Notes under the pieces: model-generated | What the model saw: only the letters and a program-made list of their open reading frames with translations | What the model was told of the DNA's origin: nothing | Databases searched by the model: none | Program-made: the position numbers and the translations under genes | Assembly (NCBI GenBank): GCA_023548195.1 | Contig: JAJHZJ010000335.1 | Coordinates: 5,934,514-5,998,513 of the forward strand | Source of the DNA: Bettongia penicillata ogilbyi | Taxonomy: Eukaryota > Chordata > Mammalia > Diprotodontia > Potoroidae | DNA: 64,000 nucleotides | Reading direction: 5' to 3' | Shown: in pieces, positions 49,008 to 60,465 of the stretch | Numbering within the stretch: position 1 is the first letter of the stretch | Layout of the letters: every line of letters begins with the position of its first letter

Positions 49008-52000
49008 GTGAGCCTCTGGTATTAGGGGAATACACTACAACAAGTACTAGTTGAATGTCCAGGGGCGTCTTAGACAAAGGGTTCCTTCAGGCAGCACATG
49101 CTCCAGCAGGTCCTATGGACCCACTCAAGGGCTAGGTATCTGAAGCTCAGAGAAACTTCTTCACTGCCAGAGTAGCTCCCAGCCCTGGAAGTCATACCCA
49201 CCTTCAAGAGCTCTCATCCCATAGTATGTAATGCATAAAGAAGAAGTAAGCCTTGTGCTCAGCTCTGCAAGAGAGCTGGAATTTTCACAGGCTCATCTCC
49301 AGCTCTGGAGGTAGAAGGCACTCTGGAGGCCCTCTAGGCCCTGTCCTCCATTCTTTCCCACAGAACTGTCCCAGAAGCCACTCGACTTCTCCCTCCTACC
49401 AATAGTGATGATCTCAAAGGGCAGAATCAGTCCTGGAGTCTATTGGCTAAACCCAGCCAGCTCCAAGCAGGACTTGAATGACTGGCAGTGTTCTACAGCC
49501 TAGGGAAGTCATCCAAAATTATGGTGGCAAAGGAGACCATTTCCTACTACAGTGCAGGCTGAGAATCAGAGTACTACACTTGACCTCAGAACACATAGGC
49601 TGGTACCCAGGATCTTCCACTCAGTAACTAACCATGTGACCTATAGGACCTGCCCCACAGAACTCTGGTCAGGAAAGCCTTGTGAGAGCAGTAACTCACC
49701 TTAATGTAACAAGCTGAGGCCTACCCACCCTGTGAAGCAAGAGTACTGTTACCCCCGTTTTAGAAATGTAAATGTTATCTGCTGTTCCTGAGGAAGGAAG
49801 GGACAGTTATCCCACGTATCCAGAAAAAAAAAGGCATCATAGGCTAAGGTCAAGAAAAGTAATATCATACAGCCATTGGCTTCTGAGAAGTTTTGCCTTA
49901 ATACAGAATTGAAGATGTGCCGAAATTTCAAATGAAATTAGTAACTGTGGCCAGCACTGCTTGTCGGTGGGACTTCCTGTGCCAAGTTAAGTTGTCCCAT
50001 TCCTTCCCTTCCCTATCAGATTTAAATATTAGAAATGGAAGAGTTCCAGAGTTGAAATGAAGAGAATAGTGGTGTAACAGATTCTTCCTATGGACAAAAT
50101 GCCCAAAAGAACAAGTGTGTTTTTGAGCTATAACTGTGTCCAACCCAGCGAAAACAAAAGAAACTTCGTAGAGAAGATCCAGGCTGTTCTGTTGGGGTGT
50201 TGCCATGTGCTCAGCAAAATTCAGTGGAGTGCACCAGATAGAGTCACTCATCGAGGACTTAAGCCAGGATCACAATGCAAGGGGATCTACCCTGGGGTCA
50301 TGTTTAGGACTGGAAATGCCCCTGTAGCAGGAACTTTCTTCTGGCTTGATTCTTTATTCAGGCATGTTAGTGAATGGCAAATATTATCTGTACAGAAAGA
50401 GGGCATGAAAAGTTGCTGGTTTAATGCTGTATCTCAAAAGCAACTTTATAACATGTAATGCATGTCAATCAGAGAAGGTCTTATAGAATTTGGAGCTACT
50501 CAGGACATGGCTCGTCAGCCAGGCATAGGCCACATTCAAGAGAGAGTCTCCCAGAAGTTTTAGTGCCCTCTTAAGCTATTATAGTTTATAAAAGCCTTTG
50601 AAAATAATTTAGCTTATAAATAATAGAACTTAAAAGCTATGTTATTATAGCTTATGATGGCTTTTATAAGCTATGATAGCTTAAAACGGCACTCAGACTT
50701 TTGGGACACCCTAAATAATGAAACTTGGATGATAGGAACTGAGTTTTCAAGTTGAAAATAAGAGGAACATTTCATTCTGGGATCTGCCCTCAAGCAAATG
50801 AAGGAGGCTTTGATCTGAGAAGTTGAATATCTTTGAGTACGTAAATATGTGGTAATGATGATGTGGAAGGGTCCCATGCCAAAGGAAATGTGTGTAGTGT
50901 GTATTTTGGCTTGGCTGGTTAGAATACAGAATGTTGAGTTTGAGGGATGTATTTAAAAGTACTTTGTCCATTGTTCTTAAAAGATAGCAATGCTAGCTTG
51001 GCAATGATGCTAATAGCTAGAAGTGGGTGGTTTTTACCTCACCTCTTGGGGAGACATTTTGGAAGTTAGGAATTCTGAGTTGACTCTGAATGTCAGCCGG
51101 CTCGGATCACTGTGTGTGTTATTTTTCAAGTAGGGCTTGAACTAGTTTCTGTATGTGCAATGGCACATTTGGAGCGCGCCATGTTGAAGTGAAGGGAGTA
51201 AGGTAGAATTTCCTCTTTCCTGTTGGGAAAGTGTTCTCTCTGTTCCTTACTGTATAGTCCAGAGAAATGTTCCACTCTGATAGTGTTCCAGATTTTGTGA
51301 CGAGGCAGAGGACAGCATCTAGCCACCTTGCAGTCTTTATTTACTTGGTACTAACAGAAAGTTTCCTCGCCGTCTACCTCGGCACTTGCTCATCTAATGA
51401 ATAGATTCAGTTTCTTTAGGTTCATTGTTTAAATGCCAGTCAGAATATCGGTAGTTTTTTAAAAAGCAGCTTGTATTTACAACATAAACAGAAAGAAACA
51501 ATTAATAAAACTTACAGCAAAATAAACTCACAGAGGAAGGAGGGGAAATCACCTGGCCATCACTTCCTATCCTTGCAGAACAACAACATTGTACAGGAAT
51601 AAAGCAGTCAGCAGTAGATATGCAGGAGAAATCAGTTCTTTATTAATAAAAGTCTCTGTTTGCCACGTATATTGGAGCCGGTCTAGTCTCGTAAGCACCC
51701 TCTGCTTTGTTGGCCAAAAAAACCTGATTTCAAACTAAGTATCTTGTGATTCCCAGTCCTCTGCTACGCATTTGGGCATTAACTTCCAGGTCATCTCTGT
51801 GTCGTGAGTTGAGTTTTATTCAAAGTTAAAGGGCCCTCTAGTGAAATATCCAGGAAACTGCTACTTTTTATTCAGTACATTAAGATGCTGAGCTAATTTG
51901 ACTTAGCATCAGTTAACTTCGATCAAAATGTGAAGTTTTTCTTCCTGTTTCTTCCCCATACTTTGTTTCTGTTGTGGGAAGAATTAGAAAGAAAAATGAA

Positions 52001-54031
52001 TTTTTCTAGGTTTGCCAAGTTGTTGGTTCCCATAGCCACAAGAACCCTTTCCACCTCGAATCCTCGGTGGTTTGTGTTCACCTACTCTCTGGCCTGATGT
52101 AAGGAGTGGCGTGGCATCAGGAGGGCAGAATCATCGTCACCATTAGGGCTTATGCATTAGTGCCTAGGGTCCTGTCTCAGGTGCTGAGCAGAGATGGTGG
52201 GTGATGTGGATACCTTCCCTGCCCCAGGGGCGCACCTGAAGGACACTTAATAATTGAGTAAAACTTGAAGCCCTGACTCTGGCAGGGGCCAGCACGTTGC
52301 AGGAGTTGGGGTCACAGGTTGGATGAAAGCAGGGCTTGTTTGTTACCTTCTCCAGCTCACAGTTAGAATCAGGATATGTCGGACAAAAGCAGAATAACCT
52401 GTCACGTAGAGCTCTGCTCGTAGAAGGTGCAGCATATCTGGCAAGTCTTTTGATTCATAGGAAAGGGTTTTTTTCCTTATTTTAGAATGCTCAGGAAAAA
52501 CAGCTAGTGATATGTCTCTTACTATGCTGTAGCTCAGTAAGGTAACATATCTAGAGTTTTTATGACCTCAAAATAGCAAGTGATGTGTCTTTTCCCCAGA
52601 GTAATAGTTACGTGTTGATGTTTCTAGTTTATAACTGAAGAAATTAGGGGAAATGGGGAAAGTCATTTGTCCACCGACCTCTTAAAAGGGGGATAGCAAA
52701 GGTTCAGAGGATATTTTGCTTCATGTTATTAGTGAAGAAAGGTTGAATTATATCCTGTGGGGATGTGATGATGGGCCAGATAATGAATGTGTGCAGTTAA
52801 AAATGCAGAGAGAGGTGCTCAGAGTCAATGTGGATGTTGGGAGGAGGGTTATAGGACAGAAATGGGGCCCAAAGTGGATCCATTTGATGAACAGAAACTA
52901 AAGTGCATGAATAGTAAGGGAAGAAATTTATGTTACCTTTGGAGACATCTAGATTTGCCAATATAAGTATGGAGAGCTTTTGATTGGTCTAGAATTTAAA
53001 AAGAGGAAGCCTGAGTTAGCACCAAATAGCTGGTTTGACCAGACAGTTTTTCTTGTTCCTAAACTCTGGATCCTCAGTGGTACCTAACTGTCAGACATGC
53101 TGTCTAGTATGGTTGGTGGTCTCTTTTTACTTTGTAATGGGCAGACTCAATCGCTGCAGGGAGAGAACCTATAAAAGTCTTGTCCCATAGATTCAGGTAG
53201 CATCGATGGAAGCAAGTCCAGGCCCTTATTCCAGCCAGTTCTTGGGATTCGTTGGTCTCTATCTGTATTAGGGGAAGGGGAAAGGTGCTTCTCCCTTGAT
53301 TTCCTTCATTTACTCTCTGATTGCTGTAGCACCCTCTAGAGAAAGCTTCTGTAGTTAGTGACAGGCACCTACACAATCAGAGGATCTGATAATCCTCTAA
53401 TACTTAGAACTAATATTTACTCATTTAATGGGTTGATACATTTCAGAAGACCTGGAGCCTCAGAGGAATTAAATTGTGGTGATCCTTGCATAAGTTTCCT
53501 TTCCTCTTTCTCAGGGTAATAATCAGAAAATGAGATTTTGCCCCAAATTTTGTGTCAGTGACAAATAATTAACATTATATGGTGATTTTCTCATCATTTG
53601 GTGAGATCATTAAAATTGAGAGTGGAGCAAGTGTGACCCTATCAATTTTTCAACTTTTACACAGCTTATTAACATATCATAATAATGTGCATGGTAAAAT
53701 AATATAGAGTGAAACAGAAGAATTTTGTTCACCCTTCTCCCTGCGTCTCTGAAACCCCATTCATTGCTGAAATTACGTTATATAAGCTGCAGTTGTTATC
53801 ATGAGGTTACACATGAAAGAATGAAACTGAATTTGGACACTTGGATGCACAAGCGCTTCCTTTCCCCAAAGTATAATAATAAGTATATTTTTTGAGCAGA
53901 ATGAAGGTTATTATGTATAGCATCTTGATGGATTGTGTGACTTATGCTTTGTTTCTGTCCAAACTTAGTAGCATCATAGCAGCTAGTGTAGACGCACTAC
54001 ATCGTCCTAATATACATTTTCTCTCCTTTAG
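49008..54031 (+). other. PHF21A: PHF21A intron, 5.0 kb
   Basis: Intron between coding exons 1 and 2. It contains a SINE-like piece near 49560-49690 and a mariner-like element at 50542-50713. The rest is unassigned single-copy-looking sequence. Confidence 0.9.
50542..50713. mobile_element. Mariner-like foldback element (MITE)
   Basis: The outer ends are inverted: gagtctcccagaagttttag on the left and, as the reverse complement of the right end, gggtgtcccaaaagtctgag. The match continues inwards over tgcc, taagctat and ataaaagcc, giving about 55-bp inverted termini around a short AT-rich centre. gggtgtcccaaaagtct-type ends are known for mariner-class elements. I could not define a TA target duplication with confidence. 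Confidence 0.65.
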
Positions 54032-54283
54032 AAGACTGTAACTACAGCTTCTATGATCACCACAAAGACACTACCTCTTGTCTTGAAAGCAGCAACTGCA
54101 ACCATGCCTGCCTCTGTTGTGGGCCAGAGACCCACCATTGCCATGGTGACTGCCATCAACAGCCAGAAGGCCGTGCTCAGCCCCGACGTGCAGAGCACAC
54201 CGGTCAACCTCCAGACGTCGAGTAAGGTCGCTGGGCCCGGGGCAGAGGCTGTTCAGATTGTGGCAAAAAACACCGTGACTTTG
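54032..54283 (+). CDS. PHF21A: PHF21A coding exon 2 of 4 in window
   Basis: The exon is 252 bp (84 codons), phase 0 at both ends. Its acceptor is a pyrimidine-rich tract ending in tttag at 54031, and its donor is gtaagc at 54284. The translation begins [20 protein letters not shown] and ends [12 protein letters not shown]. It is Thr/Ala/Val-rich, has no cysteine or zinc-finger pattern, and matches the central region of PHF21A nearly residue for residue. This part lies before the AT-hook and PHD finger and is predicted to be mostly disordered. Compared with human as I recall it, a few threonine or asparagine positions differ (for example [10 protein letters not shown] and SKVAGPG). The exon follows a 5.0-kb intron and joins in frame to the preceding SQ codons. 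Read-through past the donor would stop three codons later, at 54293. Confidence 0.95.
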
Positions 54284-54759
54284 GTAAGCCAGTAATTGTG
54301 GTTCTTGAGTGTTTGTGAACAAGGATTTGGAATTTCTCTGGGTATTTAGAGAACAGGTCCATTCAGGGACCTTTCAGATTTTCTCTTCTGACACTGACTT
54401 CTTTAAGCATGCATATATGTGATCAAATTTAGGAAATTCAAGAGGCATTTAGAGTACTTTATAAATACTAACCAACTCGGCACATTGATGGTGTCATTGT
54501 TTGTGGTTTATTTGGAGAAAAAAACGGGCCCTGCAGCAGGACGACCCAGAACCAAATGATTAGGAAACTTTTTAAGGGTAAAACCATTTTCTGAGCTGTT
54601 CGGCCCTGCACTTTGGGAGATAGTCTGTCTGCAGCATTTGTGAAAAGACCAGCCAGCAGTCAGATCTGAGTGTTCCTGAAAGAGACCTTGTTGGTGGTGT
54701 GTTTAATGTTTAAAGCAAGGCAGAGCTAATGACCATGAGACACTGCCAGAGACCAGTTG

Positions 54760-55110
54760 GTACCAGAAGTGATCGGAAGAATTCCCTCCCACCCTCCCTC
54801 CCAAGGCAGAACATTGCACTTTGGGATGAGGCTGGCTGTTAGAAAATCCTTCTTAAGTGGAGCCAAGATTTGCCTTGCTGCCAGTCTAGTCCTTCCAATG
54901 TGATGGGCCTTCATGTACTTGAGAATAGTTATCATGTCTGTCCTAAATCATTTTCTTTAAGCTAAACATCTCCAGCTCTTTCACTCGTTCCATATAGAGC
55001 ACAAACCTGGGGCCCCTTCCCATTCTGCTCCTTTTCCTTGAGTACACTTTCCAACTTCTCCATGTCCTTCCTAAATTGTGGCATTTAGAACTGAATGAAC
55101 AACACCAGCT
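54760..55110 (-). repeat. CR1/L3-like LINE ORF2 C-terminal fragment
   Basis: Minus-strand translation includes TWRSWKVYSRKRSRMGRGP and MERVKELEMFSLKKMI, equivalent to the CR1 series (D-EKLE-VQRRATRMV and YEERLRELGLFSLEKRR). Frameshifted. Confidence 0.6.
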
Positions 55111-55254
55111 TTGTTTGTATGTATGTGGGAGTGTGTCTGAGATGGGGAATAAAAGGCGTTTAACCCACTGAAAATGCAGAAGATGCAAGAGACTCATAGG
55201 AGCCCATAAACAAGCTCACAAACGCCTAAAGCACGCAGCCCAATGATGTAAGCA

Positions 55255-55775
55255 GCACCTACGTGCGTACTGTGTGCCAAACCCTGGCACTCTGCTACAA
55301 AAGGATGAAAAAGCTAAAGCAACCCCTGGCCATGGCACCTCCTTTCCAGGAAATCCCAGTGGCTCCCCTGTTATCTCCATTTGACTTATGGAAACCTGCC
55401 TCCCTCCCTTCCCAGGCTTCATGTAACTTCATGCCCTCCTTGTACTCTGAGGTACTGTGACATCAGCCTCTTTTCTGGTTCTGTCCCATTCCTAAATCTA
55501 GGCTTTTCTCCTGACTGCCCCCCAGGCCTGGAAGGCGCTCCCTCCTCATCTCTGCCTCCTGGCTCCCCTGGCTCCCACCTCCTGCTCACACCTTCCCCCC
55601 GTTGATTAGCTCCGGTTTATCCTGTCACATGTTTGTCCATGGTTGTTTGCACGTTTGTCTCACTACTTAGACTTGGGCTCCCTGAGGGCAGGAGCTTCTG
55701 TGCATCCCCAGCACTGAGCACAGAGTTCTTGGTCCCTAGTAGGGAGGCATTTATGAAGGCTTGTTGATCCAACCT
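55255..55775 (+). repeat. L2 LINE C-terminus and 3' end
   Basis: gcgctccctcctcatctctg, cctcctggctcccctggct, ctacttagacttgggctccc, tgagggcaggagcttctgtg and cccagcactgagcacagagt are consistent with the L2 + strand order. Confidence 0.65.
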
Positions 55776-56047
55776 CAGGAGCTCACGTTCTAGTGGGGGG
55801 AGTGCTGTATACAAGGCATGTGGCCCTGCAACAACAGCAGCAGGGGCTGCCATTCCTCCGGCGCTCGCTCCGTTCCATGCATACCTCATTTGGTCCTTAC
55901 AGCAACCCTGCGATTGGTGCAGTAAGGGCTGTAGTAATTCCTCTTATCTGTCCATCTGTCAATAATAATTATCTATTAACCATTGAGAATGATAGTTTTC
56001 CTAATCTGTGTAACATGAGTGATAAAAATGATCCTGAGGGGGGGGCA

Positions 56048-56146
56048 GCAATATATATGTGTACATACATACATGTGTATGTATATGTATAGTATACATA
56101 TGTATATGTGTGTATGCACATATATATATGTAAGATATATACACCT
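56048..56146. repeat. (TATG/TACA)n simple repeat
   Basis: About 100 bp of tatatg, tacata and gtatat words, alternating purine-pyrimidine, with local palindromes such as gtatacatatgtatatg. Confidence 0.9.
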
Positions 56147-56229
56147 ATAAAGGGACTGAACCTGGGAATGGGAATGCCTTCAGGGTGACCTTTGACCATT
56201 CGTGGTTAGTTTGTCTCCCTCCAGGACCA

Positions 56230-57850
56230 GCTCTGTGCTGCTGGTCTATTTTCTAAAGGTGAAGAGGAGTCCAGGAGGGAGAAGGCAGCCTAGTTCTCAT
56301 TTCACTTGACAGACCATGGAAAGGAGTGGCCAGGCAGAGCACCACAGAACTGTCGCCTCTTGGTCTTGGACACATGCCTGGCATCACATTGGTGAAGTCA
56401 GCTGCTGTGGAATACCTAGGGACCTTACAGTACAGTGTCCCCCCATCCTTGTCACACAAACTTGCTGCTCCCATGTTTGACCTGAGAAGCTGATTCTGTG
56501 AGCTCATTTGTTGGACTTTCCATTTTAATGTACTCAATCCCTCTTTCCAGCCTGTCGCCATCTTTATGGCTCCTGAGCCTGCCATCCAGTATGATCCCTA
56601 GTATTCCTAGCATTCCATAGCACAGAACTAGACACAGATCCCCAAGGCCCTCCACTTTAGACCTCATTTTAGAATGACACTGGACTGTGAAGGGATATTC
56701 TTCAGGTCTGGCCATTCATCTAAATTCCAGATCCACCCAACTGCCTTCCGTCCATCTGGTTCTCAAGGGAGAAATTGTGTTTAGAATATCTCACTTAGAT
56801 AGGCGACTCCTACTCAGATCCTTTCTGCTCCTGTCACCATGTCACTATGTCCAAAAGAAATGAAACTGGCCTTGATGAAGCTGTGTTGACTCTTACTTGT
56901 CGTTCTCATTTTTAGACCTCACTCACCATTCCGTCAGTAATCCAGTCTAAAATTGTGCCCAGAAGTCAAGTCAAGCCACTCCACATGTTGGAGAGCACTC
57001 TTCCCAAAGTCTGTATTTTATAGGCTCCCTTTTAAAAATGGGGATGACTTTTCTCTGGGCTTGTGGCAGCACTCTCTCTTCCTAGTGAGGACAGTCCTTC
57101 AGGAATCAGTGGCGGTGGATCCGAGGGTATTTAGCCCACCTGCCCCTGGTGCCTTGGCCTCCTTGAAGGCAGCTGACTTCTCCTGGGTCTCTGCTTCACT
57201 CCTCACTGGCTGTCTTTGCTCTGTCCTTTCAGAAAAGAGCTGAAGAGCCCTCCCTCTTCTCAGCTTTTCACCAGCATCATCCTTCCTATTTCTGATCCTC
57301 CTCTTTTCCTAGAGAGAACTAACTGAACATCTTCCCTGGCCTTGCCACATTGCTGTATCACTTCCTCACCTGCACCTGCTCCCACCTTATGGACACGCCC
57401 TGTATGTCCGCATCATTCTTTTTCAACAGCGGCCCTTCTTCCCTGCTCACTGCTATTTCTCTCACTATCTTTAGAATCTTATTCATGAGAGCCTCCTGTA
57501 CTAACTTCTCATGTAAAAACCAAGAGTCCATGAGATTGTACGCACTGAGAAGAGCTCACCCCCAATCTAGGATATGTGTCAGACTATTCCTGGCTTTTCC
57601 TTTGCTTCTGCATCACAAAATCTAAGATGCAGTAGATCCTCCCCTCCCCAAGTTCCCATAGTATCCCATTTCTCCTTATTGGTGAAAATCAAATCCAGAA
57701 TAGAAATTTTCCATGAATGAGAAAATGACCCTGAAGTCAAGTCAAGAAATTGCTCTACTTTAGGAGAAGGGATTGTCCAGCAGATGCCCAGAGGCACAAA
57801 GTTGTCCATTCATGGGTGGAGATCTGATTCAAAGACTCTTCATCTATTTG
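56230..57850 (-). repeat. CR1/L3-like LINE ORF2 relic, antisense
   Basis: ctggccttgatgaagctgtg, tcactcaccattccgtcagt, ccagtctaaaattgtgccca and aaaatggggatgacttttct, with gcactgagaagagctcaccc further on, follow the order of an antisense CR1/L3 element. About 1.6 kb, with no intact frame. Confidence 0.5.
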
Positions 57851-59082
57851 CCGTGATCTTTAATAAGAGTCTTTGATAGCTTTTGTTTTTACGTTACCCT
57901 TATTTCTTCCCACAGTAGGCCATTCCTTACAACAAAATGACTTAAAGAGGGCAGGGTAGTTTAGGAAAATTAACCAGTACATCAGCTGGATTTGCCAGCG
58001 CGTGCAGGGTTTCTACACCCAATGCCCCCCCTCTGTCTGTAGGGCGGACCATGCTTAGTCATGATTTTACAATGTTCTGCGCCCAGTGCCCCGTGTAGTT
58101 GTGTGTGGATCATGTCAGACTTTTCTGTGTTCTCCCCCCCTTGTTCCTTCTGTCGCAGTGATGTTTGTTCCAGTCATACTAAGTTTGTTGAGTCATTTCC
58201 CCGGAGACGGGCACCGACTTTGTTTCCATTTCTGTATAGCTCCTCTCTGCCCCCCACCCTTTGGCCGAGTTGTTTTTGTTGAATAAAGGATCCTGTTCCA
58301 GGTTCACATTTCAGTCATAGGTCTCGTTCTTCTGAGTCTTTTTTCTCCCATTTTCTTCCTTGTGGTACGCTCTCTCAATCATTATTAATTAACCATTATA
58401 GTTAATGCTCATTCATGCTGTCTTCATATGTAGACGCCCAGGGTTGGAGGCTTGATTGCTTACTTCTTTTTTAAAGTTTTTTCTCCTTTTAATTCTGGGT
58501 ATTTCTATGGCCATTTTTCCGTCCCATGCTAGAGTTACTCTTTATGGCATCTAGCTTACTGGATGGATTTGGGCAGTTTTCTCTCTATCTTTTCCTTTTC
58601 ATTTTAAGGCCTTTTTTTATTAAATCTGCAAAATTCCAGGGAAAGATGTTCTCCTGAGTCCTTGTCAGGTACATGCCATACCTAGGCCAGAAGCCCATTC
58701 ATTATTCCTACAATTTTAAACCTGCTCAGATAAGAACCGTTCTGTTAGGTGAAGAGCTGTTTGGCTGGCCACCCACACTTGACAGAAACTTGCCTGTGCT
58801 GTAGAGCCAGTTTGGTTTTTTTTTTTAAAATACATAAGTGCAAATGTTGGAGAGTTTCAAAGGAAATTGGCTAAGCTCTCTGTGCCAGCCACGTTCTACC
58901 GTTAGGTGTGTGATGGAAGAGAAAGGGGGTTCACAGAAGAATGGGAGGGCTGGGGGCGGGGCAGGGGGAGAGCCCGTCTTCCAAAGAGAAGTGACCCCGA
59001 AAACACTCTTAGGGAGCTTAGCTTCAGTGGTCCTGCAAGCAAACCATCTCCCCCAGTTTAACTGTTTCTTTCATGTTTGCTT

Positions 59083-59087
59083 AGCAG
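59083..59087 (+). promoter_or_regulatory. PHF21A: Tandem (NAGNAG) splice acceptor of PHF21A exon 3
   Basis: The intron ends ttagcag, giving two AG dinucleotides three bases apart (59083-59084 and 59086-59087). Both keep the frame, and the upstream choice inserts one glutamine codon. Confidence 0.75.
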
Positions 59088-59174
59088 GTTCAAGCAACAC
59101 CTCCTCAGCCCATCAAAGTACCACAGTTTATCCCTCCTCCCAGACTCACTCCTCGTCCAAACTTTCTTCCCCAG
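59088..59174 (+). CDS. PHF21A: PHF21A coding exon 3 of 4 in window (29 codons)
   Basis: This short exon of 87 bp is phase 0 on both sides. It encodes [12 protein letters not shown] and continues to the end PRPNFLPQ, a proline-rich segment of PHF21A. The donor is a strong CAG|gtaagt at 59175. Two acceptor AGs lie three bases apart (59083-59084 and 59086-59087), in a NAGNAG arrangement. Using the first would start the exon at 59085 and add one in-frame glutamine (QVQATPP). I chose the downstream AG for the coordinates, but both are plausible and I cannot say from memory which one the reference human isoform uses. A long open frame overlaps this exon in another phase but lacks any family resemblance. 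The upstream intron is 4.8 kb and the downstream one 1.67 kb. Confidence 0.93.
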
Positions 59175-59888
59175 GTAAGTGGGTGAAGACAAGCCCAGTG
59201 AAGGGAGGCGGCCTAAGAGCCGTTCTCTTCAGGTCACGTTTGATGATAATTCTGGGTGCTGATTTCTAGTCCCCTGTAAGGACATGTCAGCAGCACTTAA
59301 CAGGGAACAGCAGACAGAATCTTAGAAATACTTTCTAGGTTTGGAACACCTGTTAACCATAAGGGAAACTCTGGGATGATTTGACCAGTTCCTTCCTGGT
59401 AGCAAGGAAGAGACAAACTGATTTCCAAGGGGTTTCTTTTCCCCTGTATTTCTTACAAACTGTGACTATATACTAACAATATAAAAAGTGAAGGCAAAAG
59501 TAGGGGTCGGCTTCATTGAGAGGGCAAGTCAGGGGGCAGAGCAGAGCGCCCAGCACAGGAAGGCTTGGCCAAGCTGTGTGACCCTGCATGTCCTCTGAAC
59601 CTCATTCTTCTCATCTACAGGTGGTGATATCTGCACTATCTGATGACAGAGTTCTTGTGAGGACTGTTGACGTGTGTTCCTAGTGTCTTGTTATTGTCCA
59701 AAGGGTCCTTGACCTTGGCACAAATAGCAGCAGCTGGATGGATCCCTTAGGGTGTTATTTCAGTTCTTAGACAATGACCAGCACCTGTTCTGGCACAGTT
59801 AAACCTCTGTTAGATTGACTTTCTGGACAGGCAGTATGGGAATTTCCAACAAGAGCCACCCTCACAGGAGGCCCATTAGCAATAGTGA

Positions 59889-59896
59889 GTCTAGAG
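59889..59896. repeat. Target-site duplication of hAT element, left copy
   Basis: gtctagag, repeated exactly at 60458-60465. Confidence 0.85.
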
Positions 59897-59920
59897 CATA
59901 GGTTCCCAGAGTGGGCAGTA

Positions 59921-59935
59921 CCGCCCCCTGGGGGC
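59921..59935 (-). promoter_or_regulatory. CTCF-like motif inside hAT element
   Basis: The minus strand reads GCCCCCAGGGGGCGG, close to the strong CTCF core C-C-x-x-CAGGGGGCG. Motif only. Confidence 0.45.
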
Positions 59936-60158
59936 ACTGGCCTGATCCAGGGAGTGCAGTTGGGGGCACTGAATAAAAATAAGGGGGCAATAGAAGCATA
60001 AAGAGAAGAGGATTTTGAAAAACTGTTCATACATGTTCATCCATCTGTTGTGTAACAGGGTTAAAGTCATGATTACATTATTTCCAAATAAACACACAGA
60101 ATGCAAGTTATAACACCTTGGTGGTCAAGTCTACCAATAGGTCTTAACAAGCAAGTAT

Positions 60159-60244
60159 TGGCAGGCGAGCGCCGCGCATTGTTGGGAAGTCTGTCATACA
60201 CTGGCAGGCGAGCGCCGCGCATTGTTGGGAAGTCTGTCACACGC
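60159..60244. repeat. 43-bp tandem duplication within hAT element
   Basis: Two units (60159-60201 and 60202-60244), beginning tggcaggcgagcgccgcgca, differ at only two bases near their ends. GC- and CpG-rich in an AT-rich element. Confidence 0.93.
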
Positions 60245-60283
60245 TCACAGGAATATGTGTGCGTGATGACTTGTTAGGGTTAC

Positions 60284-60303
60284 ATGATGCAATATTGCAT
60301 CAT
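60284..60303. repeat. Perfect 20-bp palindrome in hAT element
   Basis: atgatgcaatattgcatcat equals its own reverse complement. Confidence 0.95.
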
Positions 60304-60457
60304 CAAAATGTTAATGCAGGAAAAAAATACACAAATTTGTAATAATTTTTTAAATTTCACAAAACCATTAAAGCATTAAAGAAAGATTTCCGGGGGGCTG
60401 CTGAGTGATTTTCTTTTGGAAAGGAGGTGATAGGCCAAATAAGTTTGGGAACCTCTG

Positions 60458-60465
60458 GTCTAGAG
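60458..60465. repeat. Target-site duplication of hAT element, right copy
   Basis: gtctagag, the partner of 59889-59896. Confidence 0.85.

Larger units (their letters stand above)
54284..59087 (+). other. PHF21A: PHF21A intron, 4.8 kb
   Basis: Intron between coding exons 2 and 3. It is almost filled with CR1/L3 and L2 LINE relics and one TATG-rich simple repeat. 57860-59080 holds little that I can assign. Confidence 0.9.
59897..60457. mobile_element. Nonautonomous hAT DNA transposon (561 bp), complete
   Basis: The left end reads cataggttcccagagtgg. The right end, reverse-complemented, reads cagaggttcccaaactta. These are hAT-type terminal inverted repeats with an 8-bp target duplication (gtctagag). 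No open frame with transposase resemblance. Inside are a CTCF-like motif (59921-59935), a 43-bp tandem duplication (60159-60244) and a perfect 20-bp palindrome (60284-60303). Lacking a transposase, it would have needed one in trans. Its ends and duplication are well preserved, so it may be relatively young. Confidence 0.88.

Noticed and set aside
58190..58260. Antisense L1 3' fragment (tcatttccccggagacgggc)
   Set aside because: The similarity to the L1 block is too short and diverged to support by eye.
58838..59269. 143-codon open frame overlapping PHF21A exon 3
   Set aside because: It runs through the acceptor and donor in a different phase from the conserved [10 protein letters not shown] frame and has no family resemblance.
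60159..60244. CRISPR-like direct repeats
   Set aside because: There are only two adjacent units with no spacers, inside a vertebrate DNA transposon.
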